From positions 30,745-94,744 of the forward strand of contig DASUWK010000062.1 of the NCBI GenBank assembly GCA_036378435.1: a DNA stretch of 64,000 nt, written 5' to 3'. A model generated the notes under the pieces. It did no database searches. It saw only the letters and a program-made list of their open reading frames with translations, and was not told the origin of the DNA. Below are positions 34,869 through 42,863 of the stretch, in pieces. The first letter of the stretch is position 1. Every line of letters starts with the position of its first letter. Origin of the DNA: DASUWK01 sp036378435. GTDB lineage: Bacteria; Chloroflexota; Dormibacteria; Dormibacterales; Dormibacteraceae. A program made the position numbers and the translations under genes.

Positions 34869-35804
34869 GTGAGCACAGTCAGCGCCGTCGTGGTCTGTTA
34901 CAACCACGCGCGGTTTCTTCGCGAGGCGCTGCGATCCGTCGATGCGCAGTCGCGCCGGCCTGACCAGGTCGTGGTGATCGATGACGCGTCAACGGACGGC
35001 TCGCAGGGCCTGATCCGGGAGTGGGCCGCCGCATCCGGGCTGAACCCGACGGTCATCCTGCACGCGGAGAACCGCGGCCCCTGCCCCACCTTCAATGAAG
35101 CCCTGCGCCTGGTGGATGGCGACCTCATCGCCGCCCTGGCCGCAGACGACTACTGGCTCCCGGACAAGCTGCGATTGCAGGCTGACGTCCTCGACGCCGC
35201 GCCCGCGGCTGTGGGGGTCGTATACAGCGACGTGCCCATAGTCGACGAGCTCGGCCAGACCGTGGCCGAAAGCTTCCTGAACAGCTACGACGCTCCCTCG
35301 CCACGGCCGGCCGGCGCTGTCTTCGAGTCGCTGCTCGATCACAACTTCGTGCCGGGCCCGGGAGCGATGTACCGCCGGGCGTGCGTCGACGAGGTCGGCT
35401 ACCTGGACGAGAGGCTGCAGCACGAGGACTGGGACTTCTGGCTTCGAATCGCGGCGCATTTCGAATTCGCCTACCTGGACGCCGACGTCGCGCGGTACCG
35501 GCGCGTCGCGGGGTCGCTGGTCGGCAGGATCGCGAAGTCCGCTTACGTTGTCGACTATCTGAGGACGCTGGACAAGCTGAGCGCCGAGCGCCTGCCCTGG
35601 CACGATGCCGTCAGGCGCAAGCTGCTGAGCCTGGCGTCCGAGCTGTGTGCCGAGGGTGGTTCCGACGCGCGCTGGGCGCTGCGCCTGCGCATCAAGCACG
35701 AGACCGGACCGCGCAAGGTCGCCCTGGCGTTGGTGACCCTCTACGGACTCGTGCCGCCGCGAGTCCTCAACCAGATTCGCAAGCTGAAAGTCCAGCGTGG
35801 CTGA
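34869..35804 (+). CDS. Family 2 glycosyltransferase
   Basis: The 311-residue GT-A enzyme has VVCYNHARFLREALRSVDAQ, VIDDASTDGSQ, AADDYWLPDKLRLQ and LQHEDWDFWLRIA. It is a close paralogue of the GT2 at 16.7 kb, including the C-terminal RIKHETGPRKVALALVTLYGLVPP segment that mirrors RIRHEQPLRAAALALLTVGGLVPQ. It lies 3 bp after wzt and overlaps the WbsX-like gene by 8 bp, so it belongs to the export operon. Confidence 0.9.
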   Translation: MSTVSAVVVCYNHARFLREALRSVDAQSRRPDQVVVIDDASTDGSQGLIREWAAASGLNPTVILHAENRGPCPTFNEALRLVDGDLIAALAADDYWLPDKLRLQADVLDAAPAAVGVVYSDVPIVDELGQTVAESFLNSYDAPSPRPAGAVFESLLDHNFVPGPGAMYRRACVDEVGYLDERLQHEDWDFWLRIAAHFEFAYLDADVARYRRVAGSLVGRIAKSAYVVDYLRTLDKLSAERLPWHDAVRRKLLSLASELCAEGGSDARWALRLRIKHETGPRKVALALVTLYGLVPPRVLNQIRKLKVQRG

Positions 35805-36969
35805 CTCCGCATCCAGCCCGGTGGCGGACGGGCTCCGCTTCCTGGCGTTCTACCTCCCGCAGTACCACCCGATCCCCGAGAACGACGAGTGGTGGGGAAA
35901 GGGATTCACCGAGTGGACCAACGTCGGCCGAGCGCGGCCGCTCTTCAGGGGCCACTACCAGCCTCACCTGCCGGCCGAGCTCGGGTATTACGACCTGCGT
36001 CTGGCCGAGGTTCGCGAGGCACAGGCAGCGCTGGCGGCGCGTTTCGGAATCGACGGCTTCTGCTACTACCACTACTGGTTCGGCGGGCGACGGCTCCTGG
36101 AGCGCCCGTTCTCCGAGGTCCTCGGATCAGGCCGCCCGGACTTCCCGTTCTGTCTTTGCTGGGCCAACGAGAACTGGACGCGTGTGTGGGACGGCGGCTC
36201 CCACCAGATCCTGATGAGCCAGGAGTACAGCCCCGCCGACGACTACGCACACGCGGAAGAGCTCGCGGCCGCCTTTGCCGACAGCCGCTACATCAAGATC
36301 GACGGCAGGCCCGTCTTCCTTGTCTACCGGGCGTGGGCCTTGCCCGATCCGAGCGGGACCGCCTCCCGCTTCCGCGAGGTCGCCGGATCTCACCACCTGC
36401 CTGAGCCATATCTCTGTGCGGTCGAGTCTTACAGCGAGCCTCGCCGCGATCCGTCAGAGATCGGCTTCGATGCGGCCGTCGAGTTCCATCCCGATCCGGA
36501 ACTTGGCAGCGCCTTGACGAGACCGGGGCTGCCCACCCGCGCCTACCGGCGGCTGTTCGACCGCGGCCATCCGGCGCGCTCCGGGCACGAGATCCGTCCC
36601 TACGACGCGGCTGTGAAGGCGGCGCTGGCCAGACCACAGCCCGGTTACAAGCGGTTTCGCTCCGTGATGCCGTCCTGGGACAACTCGCCGCGCCGCGCGC
36701 GGGAAGGAACCATCTACGTGGGCTCGACCCCCGACCGATACGGGCAGTGGGTGCGAGGCATCGCGAAGACCTTCCAGCCTTTCTCGCCCGAGGAGAACCT
36801 GGTTTTCGTCAATGCCTGGAACGAGTGGGCCGAAGGCAATCACCTCGAACCCGATCAGAAGTGGGGCACCGCTTACCTGGAAGCGAACCTGCGGGCACGA
36901 GTGAGCTCGCTGGAGAGTCGAGGCCACTCAGAGCCGGCGACGGGCGCGCCGGCCGAACGATCGGTCTAG
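35797..36969 (+). CDS. WbsX-type glycosyltransferase / glycan-processing protein
   Basis: The 390-residue protein has the WbsX signature: RFLAFYLPQYHPIPENDEWWGKG near the N-terminus, GKGFTEWTNVGRARPLFRGH, GFCYYHYWFGGRRLLERPF, CWANENWTRVWDG and FVNAWNEWAEGNHLEPDQ. WbsX proteins are common in O-antigen and capsule loci and share a GH99-like fold, so they may be glycosidases rather than transferases. It ends in a shared CTAG with the convergent BY-kinase gene. Confidence 0.9.
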   Translation: MADSASSPVADGLRFLAFYLPQYHPIPENDEWWGKGFTEWTNVGRARPLFRGHYQPHLPAELGYYDLRLAEVREAQAALAARFGIDGFCYYHYWFGGRRLLERPFSEVLGSGRPDFPFCLCWANENWTRVWDGGSHQILMSQEYSPADDYAHAEELAAAFADSRYIKIDGRPVFLVYRAWALPDPSGTASRFREVAGSHHLPEPYLCAVESYSEPRRDPSEIGFDAAVEFHPDPELGSALTRPGLPTRAYRRLFDRGHPARSGHEIRPYDAAVKAALARPQPGYKRFRSVMPSWDNSPRRAREGTIYVGSTPDRYGQWVRGIAKTFQPFSPEENLVFVNAWNEWAEGNHLEPDQKWGTAYLEANLRARVSSLESRGHSEPATGAPAERSV

Positions 36970-38411
36970 CCGGCCCTCTCACCGTTGGGGACGGCGGCTC
37001 CGGACGACCGGTAAGGGCGGGCGTAGTCATGCAGGTAGTAGCCCTCGCGCGGGCGAACCTTGTTCATCACGACACCGAGCACCTTGGCGCCGACGATGTC
37101 GAGTGACTCCTGCGCGTGCAGCAAGGCCGGGTAGCTCGTACGCCCGTGCTCGATCACCAGGATCGTTCCGTCGACGGACGGCGAGAGCACTGCCGCGTCG
37201 GTCACGGAGTTGACGGGCGGAGTGTCGATGACGATGAACTGGAAGTGCTCCCGGAAGCGGTCGATCAGCTCCTCCATCCGCTGCGAGCCGAGCAGCTCGG
37301 ACGGGTTCGGCGGCGGCGGGCCGGCGGGCACGACCCAGAGGTTGGGCACGTTCTCGATCTGCCGCAGCAGCTTGGCGTCCTCCGCGTTCTGGAGCACCAG
37401 GTTGACCAGCCCCGCCTCGCTGTCGAGCTTGAAGATCTTGTGCAGGCTGGGACGCCGGAAGTCGGCGTCCAGCAGCAAAGTGCGGTGGCCGGCGCTGGCG
37501 AGGACCACGGCCAGGTTCGCCGCGGTTCGAGACTTGCCGTTCTGGGCTTGCGGGGACGTCACGACCAGCGTTTTCACCTCGTCGGCGGCGTTCGCGAACA
37601 CCACGTTCGTCCGCAGGCGCCGGTAGGCCTCTGACGCGGGCGACTCCGCTTCCAGGCTCACCAGCTCGCCGGTGCGGCGGCGGCGCGCGGCGAAAGGAAC
37701 GTGACTGAGCGGCAGCAGCCCGGTGCGGTCGTGCAGCTCCTGGTCGCCCCTGACCGTCTTGTCGAAGAACTCGATGCCCAAGACGATGGCCAGCGCGAGA
37801 AGGAGCCCCACCCCGAATGCGATGCCCACGTTCGCTTTCTTGTTGGGCGAGACGGGAGCTGTCGCCGCGATGGCCGGCGAGACCACGATGAAGTTGTCCG
37901 CCGTGCGCGAGTTGGGAGCTGAGCTCTCCTGCTGCTGGATCTGCTTCTCGTCGGCGATGAAGTCGCGGACCAGTGTGTTGCCGATCGCCGCGGCGCGATC
38001 CGGCTGCGTGTCATTGACAGTGACGTCGATGAGAGTCGTGCCAGACCGCGGCGTGACGTTGACGTCTTTGGACAGGTCCCCGGCGGAGCCCACCAGGTTC
38101 AGGTCTGTCATGACCTGCTGCAGCAGCGGGCGCTCTGTCATCAGCGTCGCATAGGTGGCCGTGATCTGGTCCGTGGTCAGTGCCGCTGTGTTCGGGTCGC
38201 CCACCAGGGGCTCGACCGGCCTGACGAGCAGCGACACCTGTGACTGATAGACGGGCGCGAGCTGATAGCTGATGTAAGCCGCCGCCGCGGCGGCGACCAC
38301 CGGACAGAGGATGAGGAGCAGGAACCACCGCCGCAGGGCGGCGAAGTACCTATGGGCGTCCGGGGACAGCAAGGCGCGGACCATGCTATAGAAGCCCTTC
38401 TCGCCCGGCAA
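36966..38411 (-). CDS. Polysaccharide co-polymerase fused to BY-kinase (Wzc/CpsD-like)
   Basis: The 481-residue protein has a Wzz-type N-terminus with two membrane helices (about 28-49 and 195-215) and a tyrosine autokinase domain. The P-loop is QAQNGKSR (288-295), one residue longer than the common PGEGKS form. Walker A' is LLLDADFRRP (313-322) and Walker B is FIVIDTPP (392-399). The C-terminal tail has a Tyr cluster (458, 459, 464, 467) for autophosphorylation. It controls chain length and export. ATG 38384 (residue 10) is an alternative start. Confidence 0.9.
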   Translation of the reverse strand: MPGEKGFYSMVRALLSPDAHRYFAALRRWFLLLILCPVVAAAAAAYISYQLAPVYQSQVSLLVRPVEPLVGDPNTAALTTDQITATYATLMTERPLLQQVMTDLNLVGSAGDLSKDVNVTPRSGTTLIDVTVNDTQPDRAAAIGNTLVRDFIADEKQIQQQESSAPNSRTADNFIVVSPAIAATAPVSPNKKANVGIAFGVGLLLALAIVLGIEFFDKTVRGDQELHDRTGLLPLSHVPFAARRRRTGELVSLEAESPASEAYRRLRTNVVFANAADEVKTLVVTSPQAQNGKSRTAANLAVVLASAGHRTLLLDADFRRPSLHKIFKLDSEAGLVNLVLQNAEDAKLLRQIENVPNLWVVPAGPPPPNPSELLGSQRMEELIDRFREHFQFIVIDTPPVNSVTDAAVLSPSVDGTILVIEHGRTSYPALLHAQESLDIVGAKVLGVVMNKVRPREGYYLHDYARPYRSSGAAVPNGERAG

Positions 38412-38454
38412 CGGTCAAACGGGACGCGAAAAGCCGTAGCCTTCCGCAGCGCGG

Positions 38455-38631
38455 ATGTCCCTGGCCTCTCTGCGGCGCACCTTTGGACGGGTGACCCTGC
38501 TCGCCGTGTCACTGATCGTGGCGGCGCTGCTCGGCTGCGGCCTGGCGCTCGCCTCCAGCCCGGCCTCGCTCGCCTCTCACCCGACCGGCGTGCCAGTTAC
38601 GCCGCCGCCGCTCCCTTCGGCTTCGCCCTAA
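38455..38631 (+). CDS. Small secreted peptide or lipoprotein, 58 residues
   Basis: ATG 38455 to TAA 38629-38631. The peptide has a basic start (MSLASLRRTFGR), a hydrophobic core (VTLLAVSLIVAALLG) with a lipobox-like LLGC at about 25-28, and a Pro/Ser-rich tail (GVPVTPPPLPSASP). Codon use is GC3-rich like its neighbours. The start lies about 40 bp from the divergent BY-kinase start. Its stop interleaves with that of the convergent receiver gene (CTAA). Function is unknown. Confidence 0.5.
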   Translation: MSLASLRRTFGRVTLLAVSLIVAALLGCGLALASSPASLASHPTGVPVTPPPLPSASP

Positions 38632-38987
38632 GAGGCGAGAAGCTCAGGCAGTCGCGAACGCAGTGCGGAGGGCGTCACCTGGGACTTGATCAGGTACTCC
38701 AGGGCGCCGAGCGCATATGCGCGCCGGATCGTCTCGCCGTCCATGTGGTTGCTCAGCACGACGACGGGCAAGTTGTTGCCGGCGGCACGCAGGCGCTCCA
38801 GCACCTGGAGGCCGTCGAGCTTCGGCAGCCGGATGTCGAGCAGCATCATGGCGGGAGGGTTCGACTCGAGCGCGACTAGCGCCGCCTCACCGTCAGGGGC
38901 GATCTCGACGTCGTAGCCGGCCAGGCGGAGCGGGAATGCATAGACGTCGGCGATTGCAGGATCGTCTTCCACGATCAGCAGCTTCAT
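38628..38987 (-). CDS. Single-domain response regulator receiver
   Basis: The 119-residue CheY-like receiver from ATG 38987 has MKLLIVEDDP (acidic pair), MLLDIRLPKLDG (phospho-acceptor Asp), a VVLSNH Thr/Ser position and YLIKSQV (Lys). It has no output domain, so it would signal by protein contact. A sensor kinase with its own receiver lies divergently at 39.2-41.4 kb, and this protein may be a second receiver of that system. ATGs a few codons upstream are possible starts. Confidence 0.85.
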   Translation of the reverse strand: MKLLIVEDDPAIADVYAFPLRLAGYDVEIAPDGEAALVALESNPPAMMLLDIRLPKLDGLQVLERLRAAGNNLPVVVLSNHMDGETIRRAYALGALEYLIKSQVTPSALRSRLPELLAS

Positions 38988-39135
38988 TCCCGCGACGTCC
39001 ATAACGATCATGCTCCGAGCCGGTGACGCTACAGGTGATCCGGGCCTTTCTCGGCGGCGGCGCGGCACAGAACTGTTAATGCGGATATCGCCGTCTTCGG
39101 CCGCCTCATGAGCACGAAAAGGCCGAACTCTGCGC

Positions 39136-39141
39136 TACATT
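39136..39141 (+). promoter_or_regulatory. -10 element TACATT of the histidine kinase gene
   Basis: TACATT ends 10 bp before ATG 39152 with no Shine-Dalgarno, consistent with a near-leaderless transcript. Confidence 0.45.
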
Positions 39142-39151
39142 GCACGGCGCC

Positions 39152-40933
39152 ATGACGGTTGCGCTGGTAGCGCTGAACTGGGCTGTCGACGGGGCCTTCG
39201 TGCTGCTCGCGATCGCCAGCCTGCGCCAGTACTTCCGCCATCGCCAGCGCCATCGCCTGGACATCGCCCTGGCGATCCTCCTGCTCGCCATCGTGGCGGT
39301 CATCGGGCGCTTCTCGCCGCTCCTCGCGCCGACGCCGCGCCGAGCCCTCGGCGACTTGAGCCTCATCCTCTTCCTGGGCAGCGGCTACATGCTGCTGAGG
39401 TTCCGCGCCGACTTCATCCCCCTGAAGCGGATCTGGGAGATCGGGGTCATCTTCGTGCTCGGCGCCCTGGTGGTCGCCGGCGCCTTCATCGACCTCAACT
39501 CGAACGGCACGCCCACCAACATCACCCCCGCGCAGCAGGCTTACATCGTCGCCCTGTTCGTCGCCTGGAGCGCCTGCGTGGGCGAGCCGGTGGTTCGATT
39601 CTGGCTGGCCTCGCGACAGCGGCCCCCCGTGCAGAGGCAGCGCCTCCGCGCCCTGGCCGCCGGCTATCTCACCCTCATCCTCGTCCTGCTCGTGGCAGGC
39701 TTTGCCATCCAGGCCGCACAGAGCCAGGTCTTCGAGCTCGTCATCAGCGTCGTCTCGCTGCTGTCGGTCCCGCTGATCTACGCCGGCTTCGCCGCCCCGA
39801 GCTGGCTGCGCCGGATCTGGCGCGAGCAGGAGGAGGAGGCGTTCCGCCAGGCGACCCGGGACCTGGTCACATACAGCCCCAACCGCAAGGAGATGGCGCA
39901 GCGCGCCGTCGACTGGGCGGTCCGGCTGCTGGGTGGCGACGGCGCTTTCATCGCCGACGCCGACGGCCAGGTGCTGGTGACCGCGGGCGTCAATCCAGGC
40001 TGGGCCGCCGACCTCCTGGCGACGCTGCCGCTCGAGACCGAAGAGCCGCAGGACATCGGCCAGGGCCTCACGGCATTCCGGCTGCCGTTGGTGTCGCCCG
40101 GCATCGCCCCGGCGGCCCTGGTCGTGGTGGCTGGTCCCTTCACGCCTTTCTTCGGCACGGACGAGCTTCTTCGCCTGCGCCAGTACGCGGTTGACACCGC
40201 CGCCGGGATGGACCGCGCCCTACTGACCGAGCGCCTGACGCAGCTCGAGCGCACCAAGACCGAGTTCTTGAATCTCGCCTCGCATGAGCTGCGCGCGCCG
40301 CTCACCGTCATCCGCGGCTACCTGTCGATGCTCAAGGAAGGGTCGCTCGGCGCCGTCTCTGACGGGGTGGCCGACGTGCTGCCCGTCCTGCTCGACAAGG
40401 CGGACCAGATGAACCGGCTGGTGGAGCAGATGCTCGAGGCTTCGCGGCTCGAGGAGGGCCGGCTCGAGCTCAAGCTCGAGGACGCCGACCTGCGCGACCT
40501 GGTGCGCCAGGCGATGGAGGAAACCAGGCCGCTGGCGACCCCGATCCACAAATTGGAGCTCGAGCTCCCGCAAGAAGAGGTCCCCGTTCGCGTCGATCGC
40601 CAGCGAATCACCACGATCGTGAGCAACCTGATCTCCAACGCGATCAAGTACTCCCCGCACGGCGGAGAGGTGAGGCTGCGCATAGACCGGGATCAGGGCG
40701 TGAACGTGGCGGTCGAAGACCAGGGCGTCGGCATCGCGCTGCCCGACCAGGCCGTGCTCTTCACGCGCTTCGGCCGCGTCACCACCTCGGAGACGAGGAA
40801 CGTGCCCGGCACCGGGCTCGGCCTCTACCTCTCCCGGGAGCTGGCGAGGCTGCACGGCGGAGACCTCACTTTCAGATCGCAACCTGGCGCCGGCAGCGTC
40901 TTCACCCTCAAACTGCCTCAGGAGTCACCGTGA
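39152..40933 (+). CDS. Sensor histidine kinase with seven-helix N-terminal membrane domain
   Basis: About 593 residues. Seven predicted membrane segments (within about 3-215) precede a GAF-like region (about 235-345), a HisKA domain with phospho-acceptor His378 in NLASHELRAPLTV, and a HATPase domain with N box (VSNLISNAIKYSP), EDQGVGI and GTGLGLYLS. ATG 39152 is preferred over TTG 39140 because a TACATT -10 lies 10 bp before it. It overlaps the response-regulator start by 4 bp. The ligand is unknown; the multi-helix domain suggests a membrane or small-molecule signal. Confidence 0.9.
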   Translation: MTVALVALNWAVDGAFVLLAIASLRQYFRHRQRHRLDIALAILLLAIVAVIGRFSPLLAPTPRRALGDLSLILFLGSGYMLLRFRADFIPLKRIWEIGVIFVLGALVVAGAFIDLNSNGTPTNITPAQQAYIVALFVAWSACVGEPVVRFWLASRQRPPVQRQRLRALAAGYLTLILVLLVAGFAIQAAQSQVFELVISVVSLLSVPLIYAGFAAPSWLRRIWREQEEEAFRQATRDLVTYSPNRKEMAQRAVDWAVRLLGGDGAFIADADGQVLVTAGVNPGWAADLLATLPLETEEPQDIGQGLTAFRLPLVSPGIAPAALVVVAGPFTPFFGTDELLRLRQYAVDTAAGMDRALLTERLTQLERTKTEFLNLASHELRAPLTVIRGYLSMLKEGSLGAVSDGVADVLPVLLDKADQMNRLVEQMLEASRLEEGRLELKLEDADLRDLVRQAMEETRPLATPIHKLELELPQEEVPVRVDRQRITTIVSNLISNAIKYSPHGGEVRLRIDRDQGVNVAVEDQGVGIALPDQAVLFTRFGRVTTSETRNVPGTGLGLYLSRELARLHGGDLTFRSQPGAGSVFTLKLPQESP

Positions 40934-41391
40934 TCGCCACCTACACGTGCCCGGCCGCTGACACAGCCCTCGACCCCCGGATCTTCGCCGGCCCGCCTCG
41001 GCCGTCCGGTGTGGACGTGCTCCTCGTCGAGGACGACCGCGACATCGCCGAGATGTACCGGCGCCGGATGGCGGCCGACGGCCTGCGCGTGGTCATCGCC
41101 GAAGATGCCGCGACCGGCCTCGCCATGCTGCGTCAAGATGCGCCCCGCGTCGTGCTCCTGGACATCCGCCTGCCCGACCAGGACGGCTTCCACGTGCTCC
41201 AGGCCGTGCGCTCAGAGCCGGAGCTGGCCGACGTCCCCGTGCTCATGATCAGCAACTACGGAGAGCCGTCGACGATGCGCCGAGCGCTCGAGCTCGGCGC
41301 CGCCGAGTACCTCGTGAAGGCCAACACCACCCCGGCCGAGGTCTCGCTCCGAGTCCGCGGCTATCTCCAGCGGGGAGAGGGCACCAACTAG
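40930..41391 (+). CDS. Response regulator receiver protein
   Basis: The 153-residue protein has a CheY-like receiver (VDVLLVEDDRDIAEMY, VLLDIRLPDQDG, MISNYG, YLVKANTTP) and no DNA-binding domain. An N-terminal extension of about 28 residues, including a Cys, precedes the first strand. A later GTG near 41008 would remove it. The GTG start overlaps the kinase TGA (GTGA), showing coupled expression, so it is the cognate partner of the kinase. Confidence 0.88.
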   Translation: MIATYTCPAADTALDPRIFAGPPRPSGVDVLLVEDDRDIAEMYRRRMAADGLRVVIAEDAATGLAMLRQDAPRVVLLDIRLPDQDGFHVLQAVRSEPELADVPVLMISNYGEPSTMRRALELGAAEYLVKANTTPAEVSLRVRGYLQRGEGTN

Positions 41392-41395
41392 GTTC

Positions 41396-42796
41396 TCAGC
41401 GCGGGTCGATCGGGCTCGGCGCTCCCACCTCTCGCTCGACAGCCTCGGCGGCGTCCAGACACAGGTCCTCGCGAAAACGCCGGCCGATGATCTGGACGGC
41501 GCTGGGAAGCGGTGTGCCGGGAATCGCCACCGCGGCGGCCGGCAGGCCGAGGAAGTTCACCGTCACCACCATCCGCATCGCCATCAGGCCCGCTTCGGCT
41601 CCGTCCGGATCGAGGTCCGACTCGGCGGCGAACGCCGGCTGGGTCCCGATGGGCGCCAGCACCAGCGCGTGTTCGCGCTGGAAGAGCGCCCACTCGCGCA
41701 GCAGCCGGTGCCGGTTGCCGAAGGCTTCCTCGATCAGAGCGGCCTCCGGCTTGGGCAGTCCGGCCGACGCCAGGTCGAGGAAGGCCTTGGTGTCGGGCGA
41801 CATCAGGGGGACGATCAGCGGCTCGAGGACCTGCAGGTCCGCAGCCAGAAGCGCGCTCCAGCCCTGCAGGCACGTCATCACCTCCGGCGGTTCGCGGTCT
41901 TCGACGTCGTAGCCGGCGGCGGCGAGCGCGCGCGCCGCGCGGTCAACCGCCGCCGCGACGTCCGGGTGGACGCCGAGACCGCCCGGGTCGCGCACGACCG
42001 CGACGCGCGGCAGCCGAGTTGCCGCGGTGGGCGCGGGCGAGACGTACTTCGGGTCGCGATCGCTGGACCGCGTCATCGCCTCGAACGCCACGCGGAGGTC
42101 GGCGACCCGCCGCGCCAGCGGCCCCTGGACGTTGAAGAACGAGATGCCCATGGTCGGGTCCGTCGGGATCGTGACGGCCGCGTCGGGAACCCGCCCCAGG
42201 GTCGGCTTGAGAGACGAGATGCCGCAGCACTGCGCCGGCCAGCGCAGCGAGCCCCCCAGGTCGTTGCCCACACCCAGGGGAGTCATCCCGGTCGCGATCG
42301 CGGCCGCCTCGCCGCCGCTCGAGCCGCCCGCTGTGAGGCCGGCATCCCAGGGATTCTTCGTCCGGCCGGCGATGCCGCTGTCCGTGTCCCAGCGCAGCGC
42401 GAAGTCGGGCATGTTCGTACGCGCGATCGGGATCCCTCCCGCGGCGCGCAGGTTGGCTACGTGCGGCGCGTCTTCTGACGCGATCTGCTGCGCAAGGAAG
42501 GCGGCGCCCCAGGTGGTGGCCGAGCCGGCGACGTCGATGTTCTCCTTGACCGTAAACGGGACGCCGTGCAGCGGGCCGACCTCGGCGCCGGCGGCCAGCT
42601 GAGCGTCGGCCGCATCGGCCGCCGCGAGCGCATCCTCGGCGAGCGTGGTGGTCACCGCGTTGACGGCTCCGTTGACCGCCTCGATGCGATCGAGGTGTGA
42701 CTGGACCGCCTCGCGGCTGCTGATGCTCCGCCGGCGGATCGCGTCGGCCAGCTCGGACGCGGCCAGGTGCCAGAGGGGCGTTGTCGTCGTGCTCAT
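41396..42796 (-). CDS. Amidase signature family hydrolase (GatA/AmiA-like)
   Basis: The 466-residue enzyme has the catalytic Lys in FTVKENIDV, the Gly/Ser-rich motif TAGGSSGGEAAAIATG with cis-Ser and the nucleophile Ser in DLGGSLRWPA, the Ser-cisSer-Lys triad of amidase signature enzymes. It hydrolyses carboxamides; no GatB/GatC genes are adjacent, so a role in tRNA transamidation is unlikely. The start ATG 42796 is preceded at 6 bp by TACGCT. The longer frame upstream overlaps the HD-GYP/LuxR gene and is not real. Confidence 0.9.
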   Translation of the reverse strand: MSTTTTPLWHLAASELADAIRRRSISSREAVQSHLDRIEAVNGAVNAVTTTLAEDALAAADAADAQLAAGAEVGPLHGVPFTVKENIDVAGSATTWGAAFLAQQIASEDAPHVANLRAAGGIPIARTNMPDFALRWDTDSGIAGRTKNPWDAGLTAGGSSGGEAAAIATGMTPLGVGNDLGGSLRWPAQCCGISSLKPTLGRVPDAAVTIPTDPTMGISFFNVQGPLARRVADLRVAFEAMTRSSDRDPKYVSPAPTAATRLPRVAVVRDPGGLGVHPDVAAAVDRAARALAAAGYDVEDREPPEVMTCLQGWSALLAADLQVLEPLIVPLMSPDTKAFLDLASAGLPKPEAALIEEAFGNRHRLLREWALFQREHALVLAPIGTQPAFAAESDLDPDGAEAGLMAMRMVVTVNFLGLPAAAVAIPGTPLPSAVQIIGRRFREDLCLDAAEAVEREVGAPSPIDPR

Positions 42797-42802
42797 GCCG
42801 GC

Positions 42803-42808
42803 AGCGTA
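42803..42808 (-). promoter_or_regulatory. -10 element TACGCT of the amidase gene
   Basis: The hexamer fits TANNNT and ends 6 bp before ATG 42796 in a 67-bp gap after the HD-GYP gene. A leaderless start is likely. Confidence 0.45.
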
Positions 42809-42863
42809 GGACGGCCGGAGGGCGGCGGCAATCGACAGAACTGTCGATTTGCCCGCGGTCCGG